Positions 37,599 through 46,323 of a stretch of 64,000 nucleotides of DNA are shown in pieces. The stretch comes from Desulfobacterium sp. (GTDB taxonomy: Bacteria > Desulfobacterota > Desulfobacteria > Desulfobacterales > Desulfobacteraceae). The first letter of the stretch is position 1. Each line of letters begins with the position of its first letter. Below the pieces are notes generated by a model. The model was not told the DNA's origin, ran no database searches, and was given only the letters and a program-made list of their open reading frames with translations. Position numbers and translations under genes: made by a program. Location of the stretch: positions 20,139-84,138 of the forward strand of contig JAQYWC010000046.1 of assembly GCA_030145245.1 (NCBI GenBank). The letters run 5' to 3'.

Positions 37599-37620
37599 TT
37601 ATACGGGAGGAGAGACTCTC

Positions 37621-38943
37621 ATGAATGAAAACAAAGCAAAACAATTGGGCTGGTCGGTTGTTGCCGCTTCATGGTTGGCCGTATTCTGCCTGTTCGGCTA
37701 CCGGGCCACCTTCGCGATTCTAAAAGGTCCAATGAGCGCGGATCTGGGCTGGTCCCAGGCACAGGTCACACTGGGGTACTCCCTGATGATGGTCTTTTAC
37801 GCGATCACTGCTTTTTTCAGCGGAATGATCCTTGATAAATGGGGCACAAAACCGGTTTATGCCATTGCGTCCGTTTTCGGTGCATTGGGCTTTTACACCA
37901 CCAGTTTAATAAACAGCCACCTTGCCTACCTCTTTACATTCGGACTCATTGCCGGTATTGCCACAGGCATGTTATGGGTGACCTCAACAGTGTCCATACG
38001 AAAATGGTATGTGGGCAAATCCTACGCAACCATGTGGGGAATTGCCTTTGCCGGCGCTCCCATGGCCCAGTTTATTCTTTCCTATATCACAAAGGCGGCA
38101 CTTCAGGGGGGTGCCCCCGATGCCTGGCGCGGAGCCATGCAGATTCTGGCAGTCATTATGCTGGTGGCCCTTATCGCCGCGGTTCTCCTGGCCAAAAAAA
38201 GCCCCGAAGCCTACAACCTGACACCCTTCGGTGAAATGCCCGGAACGGGCGGCGGACCGGCGAATACCGAATATGACTGGACCATGAAAGACGCTTTTTC
38301 CAACTATGCCATCTGGGCGGCGATTCTCACCTTTTTAACCAGTATGATGGGTGAATTCCTAATCTGGACACAGGTTGTAAGCTATTGGGTTGCCGACCTG
38401 GGATGGACCCGTAACAAGGCTGTTGGCGTCTATGCGATCATCGGCCTGATTGGTATTTTCAGCATGCCGATCATGGGCGTTGTTGCCGACAAGGTGGTTC
38501 AAATTGTCGGAAAGGAAGCCAAGGGCCGTAAGATCATGCTGATTATCGGTCCTCTGACCGGCGTAATCGCCTGCATACTTCTCCTTATGGCCGGCCAGTC
38601 CATCTCCTGGGCGTATGGAGCCTGTTTTGTCTTTGCCGTTTACTGGGCCATTGTTCCCGGCGGCGTGGTCGGCTACACCGGCGCTGTCTATGGCCGCAAA
38701 ACCCTGGGCAAGATCTGGGGCCTGGCGACCTTGATCGTCATGGGCATCGGTCCTTTCACCGGATCATACATCGGCGGTTTGCTGAAAGACATCTCAGGCA
38801 GCTATACATATTCCATCTATTTTGCACTGGGATCCTTTGTCCTATCTATTCTGCTGGCAATATCCCTGCCCTTGGCCGCAACGCCCCATGATGTCAAACT
38901 GGACGGGCACCATCATCATGGCAGGCGGGCTTTCAGCAGCTGA
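37621..38943 (+). CDS. MFS transporter, oxalate/formate antiporter-like (OFA) family
   Basis: A 440-residue, 12-TM carrier. The N-terminus (WSVVAASWLAVFCLFGYRA), the motif GMILDKWGTKPVY after TM2 and the central loop near residues 200-220 are typical of the OFA group, which moves small mono- and dicarboxylates. The C-terminal tail is His-rich (GHHHHGRR). GGGAGGAG lies upstream of the ATG. Encoded between the decarboxylase and its activase, so it likely imports 4-hydroxyphenylacetate; export of a product or a carboxylate exchange is also possible. Confidence 0.85.
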   Translation: MNENKAKQLGWSVVAASWLAVFCLFGYRATFAILKGPMSADLGWSQAQVTLGYSLMMVFYAITAFFSGMILDKWGTKPVYAIASVFGALGFYTTSLINSHLAYLFTFGLIAGIATGMLWVTSTVSIRKWYVGKSYATMWGIAFAGAPMAQFILSYITKAALQGGAPDAWRGAMQILAVIMLVALIAAVLLAKKSPEAYNLTPFGEMPGTGGGPANTEYDWTMKDAFSNYAIWAAILTFLTSMMGEFLIWTQVVSYWVADLGWTRNKAVGVYAIIGLIGIFSMPIMGVVADKVVQIVGKEAKGRKIMLIIGPLTGVIACILLLMAGQSISWAYGACFVFAVYWAIVPGGVVGYTGAVYGRKTLGKIWGLATLIVMGIGPFTGSYIGGLLKDISGSYTYSIYFALGSFVLSILLAISLPLAATPHDVKLDGHHHHGRRAFSS

Positions 38944-39058
38944 TACGGCCATTTGGCACCCATCATCGCTTCCGGCCGGACACCTGTTGTCGGCCCGACG
39001 GCCGGAAGCTAAAAACAGCCCGATAACAGCCGGTTTTACACGAAAATAAGGAAATAAA

Positions 39059-40075
39059 ATGCATAAATCACAAACGTCAAAGACCACAACAAAGCCCCCT
39101 GTAAAGGAGTTTATTGTGGAAACGCCCGGTGCCATGAAACAGGAGGCTCTCAGGGGATTTATTTTCGACATACAGGGACATTCCGTGCATGACGGGCCCG
39201 GCACACGGACTACGGTTTTCATGAACGGCTGTCCCCTGAACTGTATCTGGTGCTGCAATCCGGAAGGCCTGTTTCGTCATCCGGTAATTATGCACAAAAA
39301 GAGCAAATGCGTCTGTTGCGGCAACTGCATTGAAAGCTGCCCCTATGACGCGGTTTCCATTACCAAGGAAGGAAATTTATATTTCAACAGGGGCCTTTGT
39401 GACGTCTGTAAAACCCATGAATGCCTGGACACCTGTTACCATGACGGATTAGAACTGAACGGCAAATTCTACACACCGGATGAACTGATGCAGAAGTTGC
39501 AGAGAGACCGTCAGTTCTGGGGGGCCAAGGGCGGCGTTACATTCAGCGGCGGCGAACCTTTGATGCAAAGCCGGTTCATACTTGAAATGCTTAAAAGATG
39601 TAAGAAAGCCTATCTGCATACCTGTGTGGAAACCACCTCCTGCCTGCCCACGGACTATTACATGGACGCTATGCAATATGTGGACTGGGTGTTCACGGAC
39701 CTGAAACATATGAACAATGGGGAGCACAAGGCGCTTACAGGCGCTGGCAACAGTCTCATATTGAAAAACATTGAAACCCTGGCCAAAAAACCAGATTGGG
39801 ACGGATTTATTGTCCCCCGCATACCGGTTATTCCGAACCTGAATGATTCAGATGAAAATATCTGCGCCACCGCCGATTTTGTAAAGGCAATCGGGTTGGA
39901 AGTGATCAATATTCTTCCTTTCCACCGGCTTGGTGAATCTAAATACCGTCAACTCGGAAAGGTCTACCGTTTTGCGGAACAAAAACCGCCGTCAGCAGAA
40001 AAAATGTGCCATATCAAAAAATTAATCGAAGGGTACGGGCTTGTCTGTTTCATTGGGTATGAAACCCCCTTCTAA
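39059..40075 (+). CDS. hpdA: Radical-SAM activase of the glycyl radical decarboxylase
   Basis: The protein that generates the glycyl radical on HpdB by cleaving S-adenosylmethionine with a [4Fe-4S] cluster. The radical-SAM cysteines are in GCPLNCIWCCNPEG (CxxxCxxC), preceded by the family motif HSVHDGPGTRTTVF. A ferredoxin-like insert follows with two cysteine clusters (CVCCGNCIESCPYD and CDVCKTHECLDTC). Two starts are possible: ATG 39059 (338 residues) and GTG 39116 (319 residues) with AAGGAG 6 bases upstream; the shorter form fits the usual length (about 316) better. Located 115 bases after the transporter gene. Confidence 0.9.
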   Translation: MHKSQTSKTTTKPPVKEFIVETPGAMKQEALRGFIFDIQGHSVHDGPGTRTTVFMNGCPLNCIWCCNPEGLFRHPVIMHKKSKCVCCGNCIESCPYDAVSITKEGNLYFNRGLCDVCKTHECLDTCYHDGLELNGKFYTPDELMQKLQRDRQFWGAKGGVTFSGGEPLMQSRFILEMLKRCKKAYLHTCVETTSCLPTDYYMDAMQYVDWVFTDLKHMNNGEHKALTGAGNSLILKNIETLAKKPDWDGFIVPRIPVIPNLNDSDENICATADFVKAIGLEVINILPFHRLGESKYRQLGKVYRFAEQKPPSAEKMCHIKKLIEGYGLVCFIGYETPF

Positions 40076-40109
40076 CGCTTTTTCGTAAGCGCTCAACGAA
40101 CCGCACCTT

Positions 40110-40141
40110 GGCAGGGGGCGCGATAAAAAACGTCCCCTGCC
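40110..40141. terminator. Terminator hairpin between the convergent hpd and ligase genes
   Basis: GGCAGGGG (40110-40117) pairs with CCCCTGCC (40134-40141). A smaller hairpin (CGCTT/AAGCG) lies at 40077-40091. Both sit between two convergent stop codons and probably end transcription in both directions. Confidence 0.55.
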
Positions 40142-40151
40142 CCTGCCTCTA

Positions 40152-41729
40152 TTACTCTATTTTAAAGCTTTCCGATATTCCACCGAACTGTTTTCTTAAT
40201 TTGGGTTTTTCAATTTTGCCTGTTGGATTGCGAGGCACATGGTTAAAGATAATTTTACGCGGCCTTTTGTACCTTGGAAGCTCCTCGCAAAATGCATTGA
40301 TCTCATCCTTTGTCACTGCCTGGCCTTTCTTCACCTGAATTACGGCGGCCGTGATCTCCCCCAGCCGGGTACTGGGTACGCCAATGACTGCAACGTCCTG
40401 TATTTTCGGATGGGCCTGCAAAAAGTTTTCGATTTCCACCGGGTAGATATTCTCCCCTCCCGTAATGATAACGTCTTTCTTCCTATCCACCAGCCAGATA
40501 AACCCGTCTTCATCCTGGCGGGCCACATCCCCCGTGCGCAGCCAACCGTTAACGACCGCTTCGGCAGTTGCCTCAGCATTTCCATAGTATTCTTTCATGA
40601 TACCCGGCCCCTTAACGATCAACTCCCCTGGAGAGCCTTGTTCAACGGACCTTAAGTCATCATCAACGACCTTGCATTCCCAGTCAAACCCAGGCCGCCC
40701 AATGGCGCCGACCTTGTGTTCATTCTCAATCCCCAGATGAACGCATCCCGGACCGGTACACTCTGTAAGCCCATAATTTGTGTCATACTTGTGATGGGGA
40801 AATACTTTTTTCCATTCTTTAATAAGACTCAAGGGAACCGGTTGGGCGCCGATATGCATCAACCGCCACTGATCAAGCTCATAGTCCCGCAACTTTATGT
40901 CGCCACATTCAATGGCAAAGAGTATATCCAGCGCCCATGGCACCAGAAGCCAGACCAGGGTCACTTTCTCCTCAGACACGGCCTCAACAATCCATTTGGG
41001 TTCGATCCCTTTCAGAATGACGGATCTGGCCCCCACAATAAAATTTCCAAACCAGTGCATTTTGGCGCCGGTATGGTATAACGGCGGAATACAAAGAAAA
41101 TTATCTTCATGGGTCTGGTGATGGTGACTGTTTTCCAGGAAACAGGCAAACTCCAGATTCCTGTGGGTCAGCAATGTCGCCTTGGGTCTGCCGGTGGTTC
41201 CGGATGTAAAGTAAAGACCGGCATCGTCCAATATATTCATATTCACCTGTGGTTCATCCGCACTTTGAGAGTCAATAAACGCTTTATACGGGATTGCGTA
41301 ACCAGGCGTCTGTTCTTCCGGCCCCACAAAGATGTAATCTTTTACGGTTTCATCAATATCGCTTTTTATTTTATCAACACGGTCAACAAATTCCTCACCA
41401 AAGATAAACGCTTTTGCCCCGGCAACGGATGTGCAGTATTTGAGACTCTCTGCCCGAAACCGGAAATTAAGCGGCACCGCCAGCGCGCCGGTACGAAGGA
41501 TACCAAAATAGATGGGCAGCCATTCAATGCAGTTGACCATCAAATGAACCACTTTATCCCCTTTTTGAATTCCGGCGGCGAGAAGGGCCTGGGCGACCTG
41601 ATTCGACTGTGCATTAAATTCCTCCCAGGTAATTTCCCGTCTCAGGTTTTGAGTTGGCACACGCTCTATCAGGGCTGTTTCATTTCCATACATCCGGGCA
41701 TTTCGAACAAGTATATCTGTAATCAGCAT
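40152..41729 (-). CDS. AMP-forming acyl/aryl-CoA ligase
   Basis: A 525-residue class I adenylate-forming enzyme: acid + ATP + CoA to acyl-CoA + AMP + PPi. The P-loop is YFTSGTTGRPKATLL, then YGLTECTG, the hinge region GWLRTGDVARQDEDGF and DRKKDVIITGGENIYP, and the catalytic Lys in PRNPTGKIEKPKL. All catalytic positions are kept. Substrate is inferred from context: an aromatic acid such as 4-hydroxyphenylacetate, a phenylpropanoid or a product of the hpd pathway. A GGAGAGGA ribosome binding site precedes ATG 41729. It follows the ACT-domain gene (gap 110 bases) on the same strand. Family alone does not exclude a fatty acid. Confidence 0.85.
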   Translation of the reverse strand: MLITDILVRNARMYGNETALIERVPTQNLRREITWEEFNAQSNQVAQALLAAGIQKGDKVVHLMVNCIEWLPIYFGILRTGALAVPLNFRFRAESLKYCTSVAGAKAFIFGEEFVDRVDKIKSDIDETVKDYIFVGPEEQTPGYAIPYKAFIDSQSADEPQVNMNILDDAGLYFTSGTTGRPKATLLTHRNLEFACFLENSHHHQTHEDNFLCIPPLYHTGAKMHWFGNFIVGARSVILKGIEPKWIVEAVSEEKVTLVWLLVPWALDILFAIECGDIKLRDYELDQWRLMHIGAQPVPLSLIKEWKKVFPHHKYDTNYGLTECTGPGCVHLGIENEHKVGAIGRPGFDWECKVVDDDLRSVEQGSPGELIVKGPGIMKEYYGNAEATAEAVVNGWLRTGDVARQDEDGFIWLVDRKKDVIITGGENIYPVEIENFLQAHPKIQDVAVIGVPSTRLGEITAAVIQVKKGQAVTKDEINAFCEELPRYKRPRKIIFNHVPRNPTGKIEKPKLRKQFGGISESFKIE

Positions 41730-41839
41730 AATATTTCCTCTCCAAATCCTTTATTCTCGCGCTTTCAGGTTTCCTTATCTCAAGATGAATAAAAAACAAT
41801 CAGATGGTTGATCCAGGGTCCAGGTAAATAACGATTAAT

Positions 41840-42226
41840 TCATTCAAGCACCTGGGAGGCCTTATCCGGGTCATCGACCATAAACACCATCCCCATGCTG
41901 TTTTTTTCCACATTGGCAAAGGCATACATGTATTCCACGTTTATCCCGGCACGGTTAAAGGACGCCAGAACATCATGGATCTGCCGGGTATCATTTTCCA
42001 GTTCAACCGCAAAGACCGATGTGGAATTTACGACGAACCCTTGATGTTTAAGGTGGTCTTTCGCCTTTTTCGTATCATCCACAATCATCCGGAGCACTCC
42101 GAAATCCGAAAGATCGGCCAGAATCATGGCCTTTACAACAATGCCCGCCTCCGAAAGTGCGGAAGTAACTTCAGCAAGTCGTCCCGATTTGTTTTCCATG
42201 AAGATCGAAATTTGTTCAATTTGCAT
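41840..42226 (-). CDS. Tandem ACT-domain protein
   Basis: A 128-residue protein of two ACT domains (about 1-65 and 66-128). ACT pairs bind amino acids or other small carboxylates. The start at ATG 42226 (MQIEQISIFMENKSGRLAE) has AAGGAG 7 bases upstream; an in-frame ATG at 42256 is less likely. Such proteins commonly lie next to phenylacetate-CoA ligase genes, which supports an arylacetate role for the adjacent ligase. It is between the ligase and the activator gene. Confidence 0.85.
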   Translation of the reverse strand: MQIEQISIFMENKSGRLAEVTSALSEAGIVVKAMILADLSDFGVLRMIVDDTKKAKDHLKHQGFVVNSTSVFAVELENDTRQIHDVLASFNRAGINVEYMYAFANVEKNSMGMVFMVDDPDKASQVLE

Positions 42227-42281
42227 AGCGCTTCTCCTTTTTCTATTTAATGACACAAAGCCGGGGCATAAACCGTCCCCA

Positions 42282-43676
42282 TTACGGATCCATCATCCCG
42301 TACAAATGCATTTTTTTATAAAGCAGGGCCCTTGATATTCCAAGTATTTTGGCTGTTTCCGATCTGTTGTTGTTTGCAGATACAAGGGCCTGGCTAACCG
42401 CTTTTTTCTCGGTCAAGGCAACCAGAGAACGCAAATCATGTTTAATACCGAAATGGGATTGAATGACAGCGCTTTGCCCGGAGATTATGGTCCGGACATG
42501 CTCCTCCGTTATGGATTCCTGGGGAACAAGGATGATGAGCCGTTCCAGGACATTTCGCAATTCACGGATATTGCCCGGCCAATCATAATTTTTCAGGACA
42601 TTTAACGCTTCGAAATCCAGCTTTTTGTGATAAATACCGTATTCCTTCTTTAACTGCTTCCAGATAAAAAGAGTTAATTCCGGAATATCCGAGCGACGGT
42701 CACGAAGGGAAGGAATACAAATGGGAATCACATTCAGTCGATAGTACAGATCTTTTCTGAACTTTCCTTGCTTTACAAGCTGCTCCAGGTTTTTATTGGT
42801 GGCGGCGATGATGCGCACATCAACGTTAAATATTTTTTCTCCCCCGACCTTGTCAACCGTTCGTTCCTGGATGACCCGCAGCATTTTAGCCTGGAGGGCC
42901 AAGGGCATATCACCAATCTCATCAAGAAAAATGGTTCCAGTATCAGCCAGTTCGAACTTACCTTTCTTCCCTCCTTTTTTAGCACCGGTAAATGCACCGC
43001 CCACATACCCGAACAACTCTGACTCAAAAAGGCTTTCCTGAATGGCCGAACAATTAAGCATCACAAAAGGACCGTTACACCGTGAACTCATATTATGTAT
43101 GCTTTGGGCAAATACCTCCTTGCCCACGCCACTTTCTCCTAACAACAGCACAGTTGCCTGGGAGGCAGACGCCCTGATGGCCCTTTTTTTTATTTGATGG
43201 CTTAACTCAGAAAAGGCAACCATTTTTTTAAATGTATACCGGGCATCGTGATGGTTCCCATCTGTTTTTTTTATTTTTGCTTCAAGTTTCAGGATCTTTT
43301 GTGTCAGGTGTTTCACTGTATCCGTATGCTGAAATCTAATTTTTCCGACAACACCGACACATTGGCCCCGAATCACCAACGGCAGCCTGGAAACAATATA
43401 TTCATGCTTACCGATGGTCTGGATTTCGTCTGTTTCAGCTACACCGGTCTGGGCAACAATATGCATCCTGGTGTTTTCCATGATATCGGTTACCTGTCTG
43501 CCCACAGCTTTCTCTTTCGGAATCCCATGAATCTCCTCAAAACTTTTATTTACATAGACAATTTCCCCCTTCAGGTTGATGACCATCAAGCCTTCCGCAG
43601 AAATCGCCAGGATTTCCTCAATTATTTCCGTAGCACTAAAAACATCTGTTAACTCAAAAAGTTTTAAATCATTCAT
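42282..43676 (-). CDS. PAS-domain sigma-54 activator of the arylacetate locus
   Basis: A 464-residue bacterial enhancer-binding protein. A PAS domain (about 15-120, [20 protein letters not shown]) is followed by AAA+ with Walker [12 protein letters not shown], the sigma-54 loop GAFTGA and Walker [11 protein letters not shown]. The C-terminal Fis-type helix is around [18 protein letters not shown]. No receiver domain, so it probably senses a ligand or redox state through the PAS. I chose ATG 43676 (MNDLKLFEL), with GGAG 6 bases upstream and a promoter-like sequence 70 bases up; ATG 43730 is in frame but would lie too close to that promoter. It is the likely activator of the ligase/ACT genes and of the hpd operon. 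Confidence 0.9.
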   Translation of the reverse strand: MNDLKLFELTDVFSATEIIEEILAISAEGLMVINLKGEIVYVNKSFEEIHGIPKEKAVGRQVTDIMENTRMHIVAQTGVAETDEIQTIGKHEYIVSRLPLVIRGQCVGVVGKIRFQHTDTVKHLTQKILKLEAKIKKTDGNHHDARYTFKKMVAFSELSHQIKKRAIRASASQATVLLLGESGVGKEVFAQSIHNMSSRCNGPFVMLNCSAIQESLFESELFGYVGGAFTGAKKGGKKGKFELADTGTIFLDEIGDMPLALQAKMLRVIQERTVDKVGGEKIFNVDVRIIAATNKNLEQLVKQGKFRKDLYYRLNVIPICIPSLRDRRSDIPELTLFIWKQLKKEYGIYHKKLDFEALNVLKNYDWPGNIRELRNVLERLIILVPQESITEEHVRTIISGQSAVIQSHFGIKHDLRSLVALTEKKAVSQALVSANNNRSETAKILGISRALLYKKMHLYGMMDP

Positions 43677-43746
43677 AGCGTCTCCATGCACCCGATTTTT
43701 ATGATCTGGAGCATCGTTCCGGACATCCATTCAACTCTTTCTTTTG

Positions 43747-43762
43747 TGCATAAGTCATGCCA
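43747..43762 (-). promoter_or_regulatory. Sigma-54-like promoter of the activator gene
   Basis: Read on the minus strand: TGGCATG-N4-ATGCA, one mismatch to TTGCA in the -12 half. It would start transcription near 43736, about 60 bases before ATG 43676, allowing a normal leader. The promoter would make the gene self-activated. Confidence 0.5.
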
Positions 43763-43980
43763 TACGTATGCGACCTAAAAGAGACAACGGGCATAGGAGA
43801 AGTATAACTGATTTTACGTTAAGAGGATTGGGACTGCTGCTGTTACGACCCTCTCCCCATGAACAGGAGAGTTAAAGTAAAGTAGGCCATTACGCCGGGT
43901 GGGTTTATAGCGCTGTCAATTTTCAGAAGTAAATCCCAGGTTTTGAACGAACCTGTTTTTTTGTATTCTATGAGAAAAGC

Positions 43981-44008
43981 GTTGTGGCCGTTATAAAACG
44001 GCCACAAC
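43981..44008 (-). terminator. Rho-independent-like terminator of module 2
   Basis: A perfect 12-bp stem (GTTGTGGCCGTT / AACGGCCACAAC) with an ATAA loop, followed on the minus strand by CGCTTTTCT. It lies 17 bases after the receiver stop codon. Its 8-bp core is also in the hairpin at 29127-29158. Confidence 0.75.
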
Positions 44009-44024
44009 CTGGGAAGGGGTGCTG

Positions 44025-44471
44025 CTAATCCTGGTCAAACACCCGGCCGGGGAAGCGCAACAGCTGCTGGATGTTTGCCTTGCGGATCTTGTTGTCCTGG
44101 TCCGCCTTTTTCATGTAGGCCTGGGCAATCTTCTCGCACAGCTCTTCGAACTTGGCAGGCTTGAGCACATAGTCAAAGGCGCCCAGGCGCATGCCCTCGA
44201 CGCTTGACTCCACGGTGCCGTGGCCGGTCAGGAGGATCACCTCGGCCAGGGGCTGCTTACTCTTGATCTCCTTCAGGGCGTCGAGGCCGTCCATGCCGCC
44301 GGGCATCTTGATATCCAGGAGAATCACGTCATAGTACTTCTCCTGGATCTTGATCAATGCATCTTCGCCGCTGGTGACCCCCACCGTGTGGAGCCCCTTT
44401 TTCTCAAGCCGCTTTACGATGGTTTCGAGAAAATCGATCTCATCATCAACAACCAATACCTTAATTTCCAT
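44025..44471 (-). CDS. Single-domain response regulator with a conserved tail (module 2)
   Basis: A 148-residue receiver: VVDDEID acidic pair, phospho-Asp53 in VILLDIKMPGG, VILLTGHGT and Lys in YVLKPAKF. The C-terminal tail (IRKANIQQLLRFPGRVFDQD) is closely similar to that of the receiver at 48.4 kb (INQAKIGKIIRHPSRVFDKD). AGGAGG precedes its ATG by 5 bases. It is 12 bases after the kinase gene, the last gene of the transporter-kinase-receiver operon. No output domain. Confidence 0.9.
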   Translation of the reverse strand: MEIKVLVVDDEIDFLETIVKRLEKKGLHTVGVTSGEDALIKIQEKYYDVILLDIKMPGGMDGLDALKEIKSKQPLAEVILLTGHGTVESSVEGMRLGAFDYVLKPAKFEELCEKIAQAYMKKADQDNKIRKANIQQLLRFPGRVFDQD

Positions 44472-44483
44472 TACAACCTCCTG

Positions 44484-46157
44484 TTAAGCAATTGTTTTTT
44501 TCGACAGTGTCAGGGGCAGAACAACAGTGAAGCAGGTGCCCTGGCCTTTCCGGCTCTTCACCTTTATGGTTCCGCCCAGTTTTTCTATAATCCTGTAAGT
44601 AATTGAGAGGCCCAGTCCCGTGCCCTTTTCTGCGGCCTTGGTGGTAAAGAAGGGATCGAATATCCGCTTTTTCACCGTGTCGGGAATGCCCTTGCCCGTA
44701 TCTTTGATGTCAATGACCAGGTTCTCTGCGTTTTTTCCTGTTTGCACCGTGATGGTTCCCTGTTTTTCAATGGCGTCCACGGCATTGTTGATAATGTTCA
44801 AAAACACCTGCTGGAGCTGGGAGCGGTCGCTCATGATCTCGGGGATGGCGTCGTCAAACCCGGTGTTGATCCGGATGTTGTTGATCTGGGCATGGTGATC
44901 CAGGAACTCCAGGGTCTTTTTCAGCACCCCGTTGATGTTCACCCGCTCCATCACCGGCTCCATACTCCTTGCAAACCCCAGCATATTGTGGGTCACCTTG
45001 CCGGCCCGCTCAACATGCTCCTCGATCTTCTGAAGGGCCTCATCATACTCCTTGAAGTTGTCGCTCTTGCGAAACTCCTCCTCTTCCAGCAGGTCCCGCA
45101 TCCAGCCCGCCTTGGTGGCGATGATCCCCAAAGGATTGTTGATCTCGTGTGCCACCCCTGCCGCCATCTTGCCCAGGGCCGCCATCTTGTCCGTCTGGAT
45201 GAGGTGGGCATTGAGTTCCTCCAACTCCCTGTCCCGCTCCTGGAGCTTGTTCACGCTCATGCCGGTGGTCACCACCGTGGTCACCACAATGGCAAGGAGG
45301 GCGATGAGAAAAATGGTGATCTCCTCGGTCTTCATGTCTGAAAACGAGGGCAGGTTCTCATCCATATCCTGGGTGACCACCAAAAGCCAGTTATCGTTGT
45401 TGATCCATTTGCCGGCATGGACCAGGCGAAGGCCGGACTGGGTGGTCTTTTTCACCACTGTGGTGCTGGAGCCGAACCGTGAGGGATCCATGCCGGACGG
45501 AGCAAGAATCTCCTTTTTATTGAACCGTGACGGGCTCTGGCAGATGCCCGCGCTGTTGATGATAAAGGCGTCCCCGGTCTTGCCGGTCTGGGCCGTGGTG
45601 ACGATCCGGGCAAAGATCTCAGGATCGATGGTGGCCCTCAATATCCAGTCCCCGGCAGCATCCCCGGCCTTGACCGCAATGACAAAATGGGGCATCTGCC
45701 GGAATCCCATGTAGACATCGCTCACGTAGATCCCCTTGGCCATCACCAGGTTGAACCACGCCTGCTCCCGGTAGTTAAAGCCTTCAAGGCTGTAGGGGCC
45801 CACATAGGCCAGATGATCACCACGGCTGTCGATGACTCCCAGATCCACCAGGCCGCCTCCGGTCTGGTTGTTGATGGTCTCAAACAGCTCCCGCAGATGG
45901 GAGGGATCGTTGTAGTAGGCGAGCGACCCTGACTTGGCAGTGGCCGACAGGATCACCTTCCGCTCTTCAAGAAACAGGTCCAGGCTCTGGGAACAGGCCG
46001 TCACCCGGGCGGTCATCTGCTGTTCAACCCGCTGGCAGTAGGCTTTGGCAAAACCATAATAGATGGTGTACCCAAGCAGTGTCAACGGAACAAAGGAGAT
46101 CAAAAGAGTAATGACGATCATCCTCTGCCGAAACACCCTGTACATGGGTTTGCTCAT
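44484..46157 (-). CDS. Cache-type membrane sensor histidine kinase (module 2)
   Basis: A 557-residue kinase: TM1 (VITLLISFVPLTLLGYTIYY), periplasmic dCache-like sensor with the shared signature AYVGPYSLEGFNY...WF and DVYMGFRQMPHFVIAVK, TM2 (IFLIALLAIVVTTVVTTGMS), HisKA with His337 in GVAHEINNPLGI, and HATPase (NIINNAVDA, DTGKGIP, GTGLGLSI). I chose ATG 46157 (MSKPMYRVF), with AGAGG upstream; ATG 46226 would add 23 hydrophilic residues and is less likely. It is between an SLC13 transporter and a receiver gene on the same strand, so probably senses the transporter's substrate. Confidence 0.9.
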   Translation of the reverse strand: MSKPMYRVFRQRMIVITLLISFVPLTLLGYTIYYGFAKAYCQRVEQQMTARVTACSQSLDLFLEERKVILSATAKSGSLAYYNDPSHLRELFETINNQTGGGLVDLGVIDSRGDHLAYVGPYSLEGFNYREQAWFNLVMAKGIYVSDVYMGFRQMPHFVIAVKAGDAAGDWILRATIDPEIFARIVTTAQTGKTGDAFIINSAGICQSPSRFNKKEILAPSGMDPSRFGSSTTVVKKTTQSGLRLVHAGKWINNDNWLLVVTQDMDENLPSFSDMKTEEITIFLIALLAIVVTTVVTTGMSVNKLQERDRELEELNAHLIQTDKMAALGKMAAGVAHEINNPLGIIATKAGWMRDLLEEEEFRKSDNFKEYDEALQKIEEHVERAGKVTHNMLGFARSMEPVMERVNINGVLKKTLEFLDHHAQINNIRINTGFDDAIPEIMSDRSQLQQVFLNIINNAVDAIEKQGTITVQTGKNAENLVIDIKDTGKGIPDTVKKRIFDPFFTTKAAEKGTGLGLSITYRIIEKLGGTIKVKSRKGQGTCFTVVLPLTLSKKTIA

Positions 46158-46264
46158 TGCTTGATACCTCTTTTTAAGGTTACCCCGTTGTCCACGGTTT
46201 ATAACAACTTTATCGTTTTTTTGCATCTCAATTAGTACAAATTTCCCACGATAATCATGGTGCC

Positions 46265-46300
46265 GAAGGGCCCGGGCAGGGTAGTCTGCCCAGGCCCTTC
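46265..46300 (-). terminator. Strong intercistronic hairpin after the SLC13 gene (module 2)
   Basis: GAAGGGCCCGGGCA (46265-46278) pairs with TGCCCAGGCCCTTC (46287-46300), 14 bp with one mismatch, loop 8. No T tract. It separates the transporter gene from the kinase/receiver genes and may give the transporter mRNA a different level. Confidence 0.6.
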
Positions 46301-46323
46301 AACACCGAACCACGCCCCGGGGA

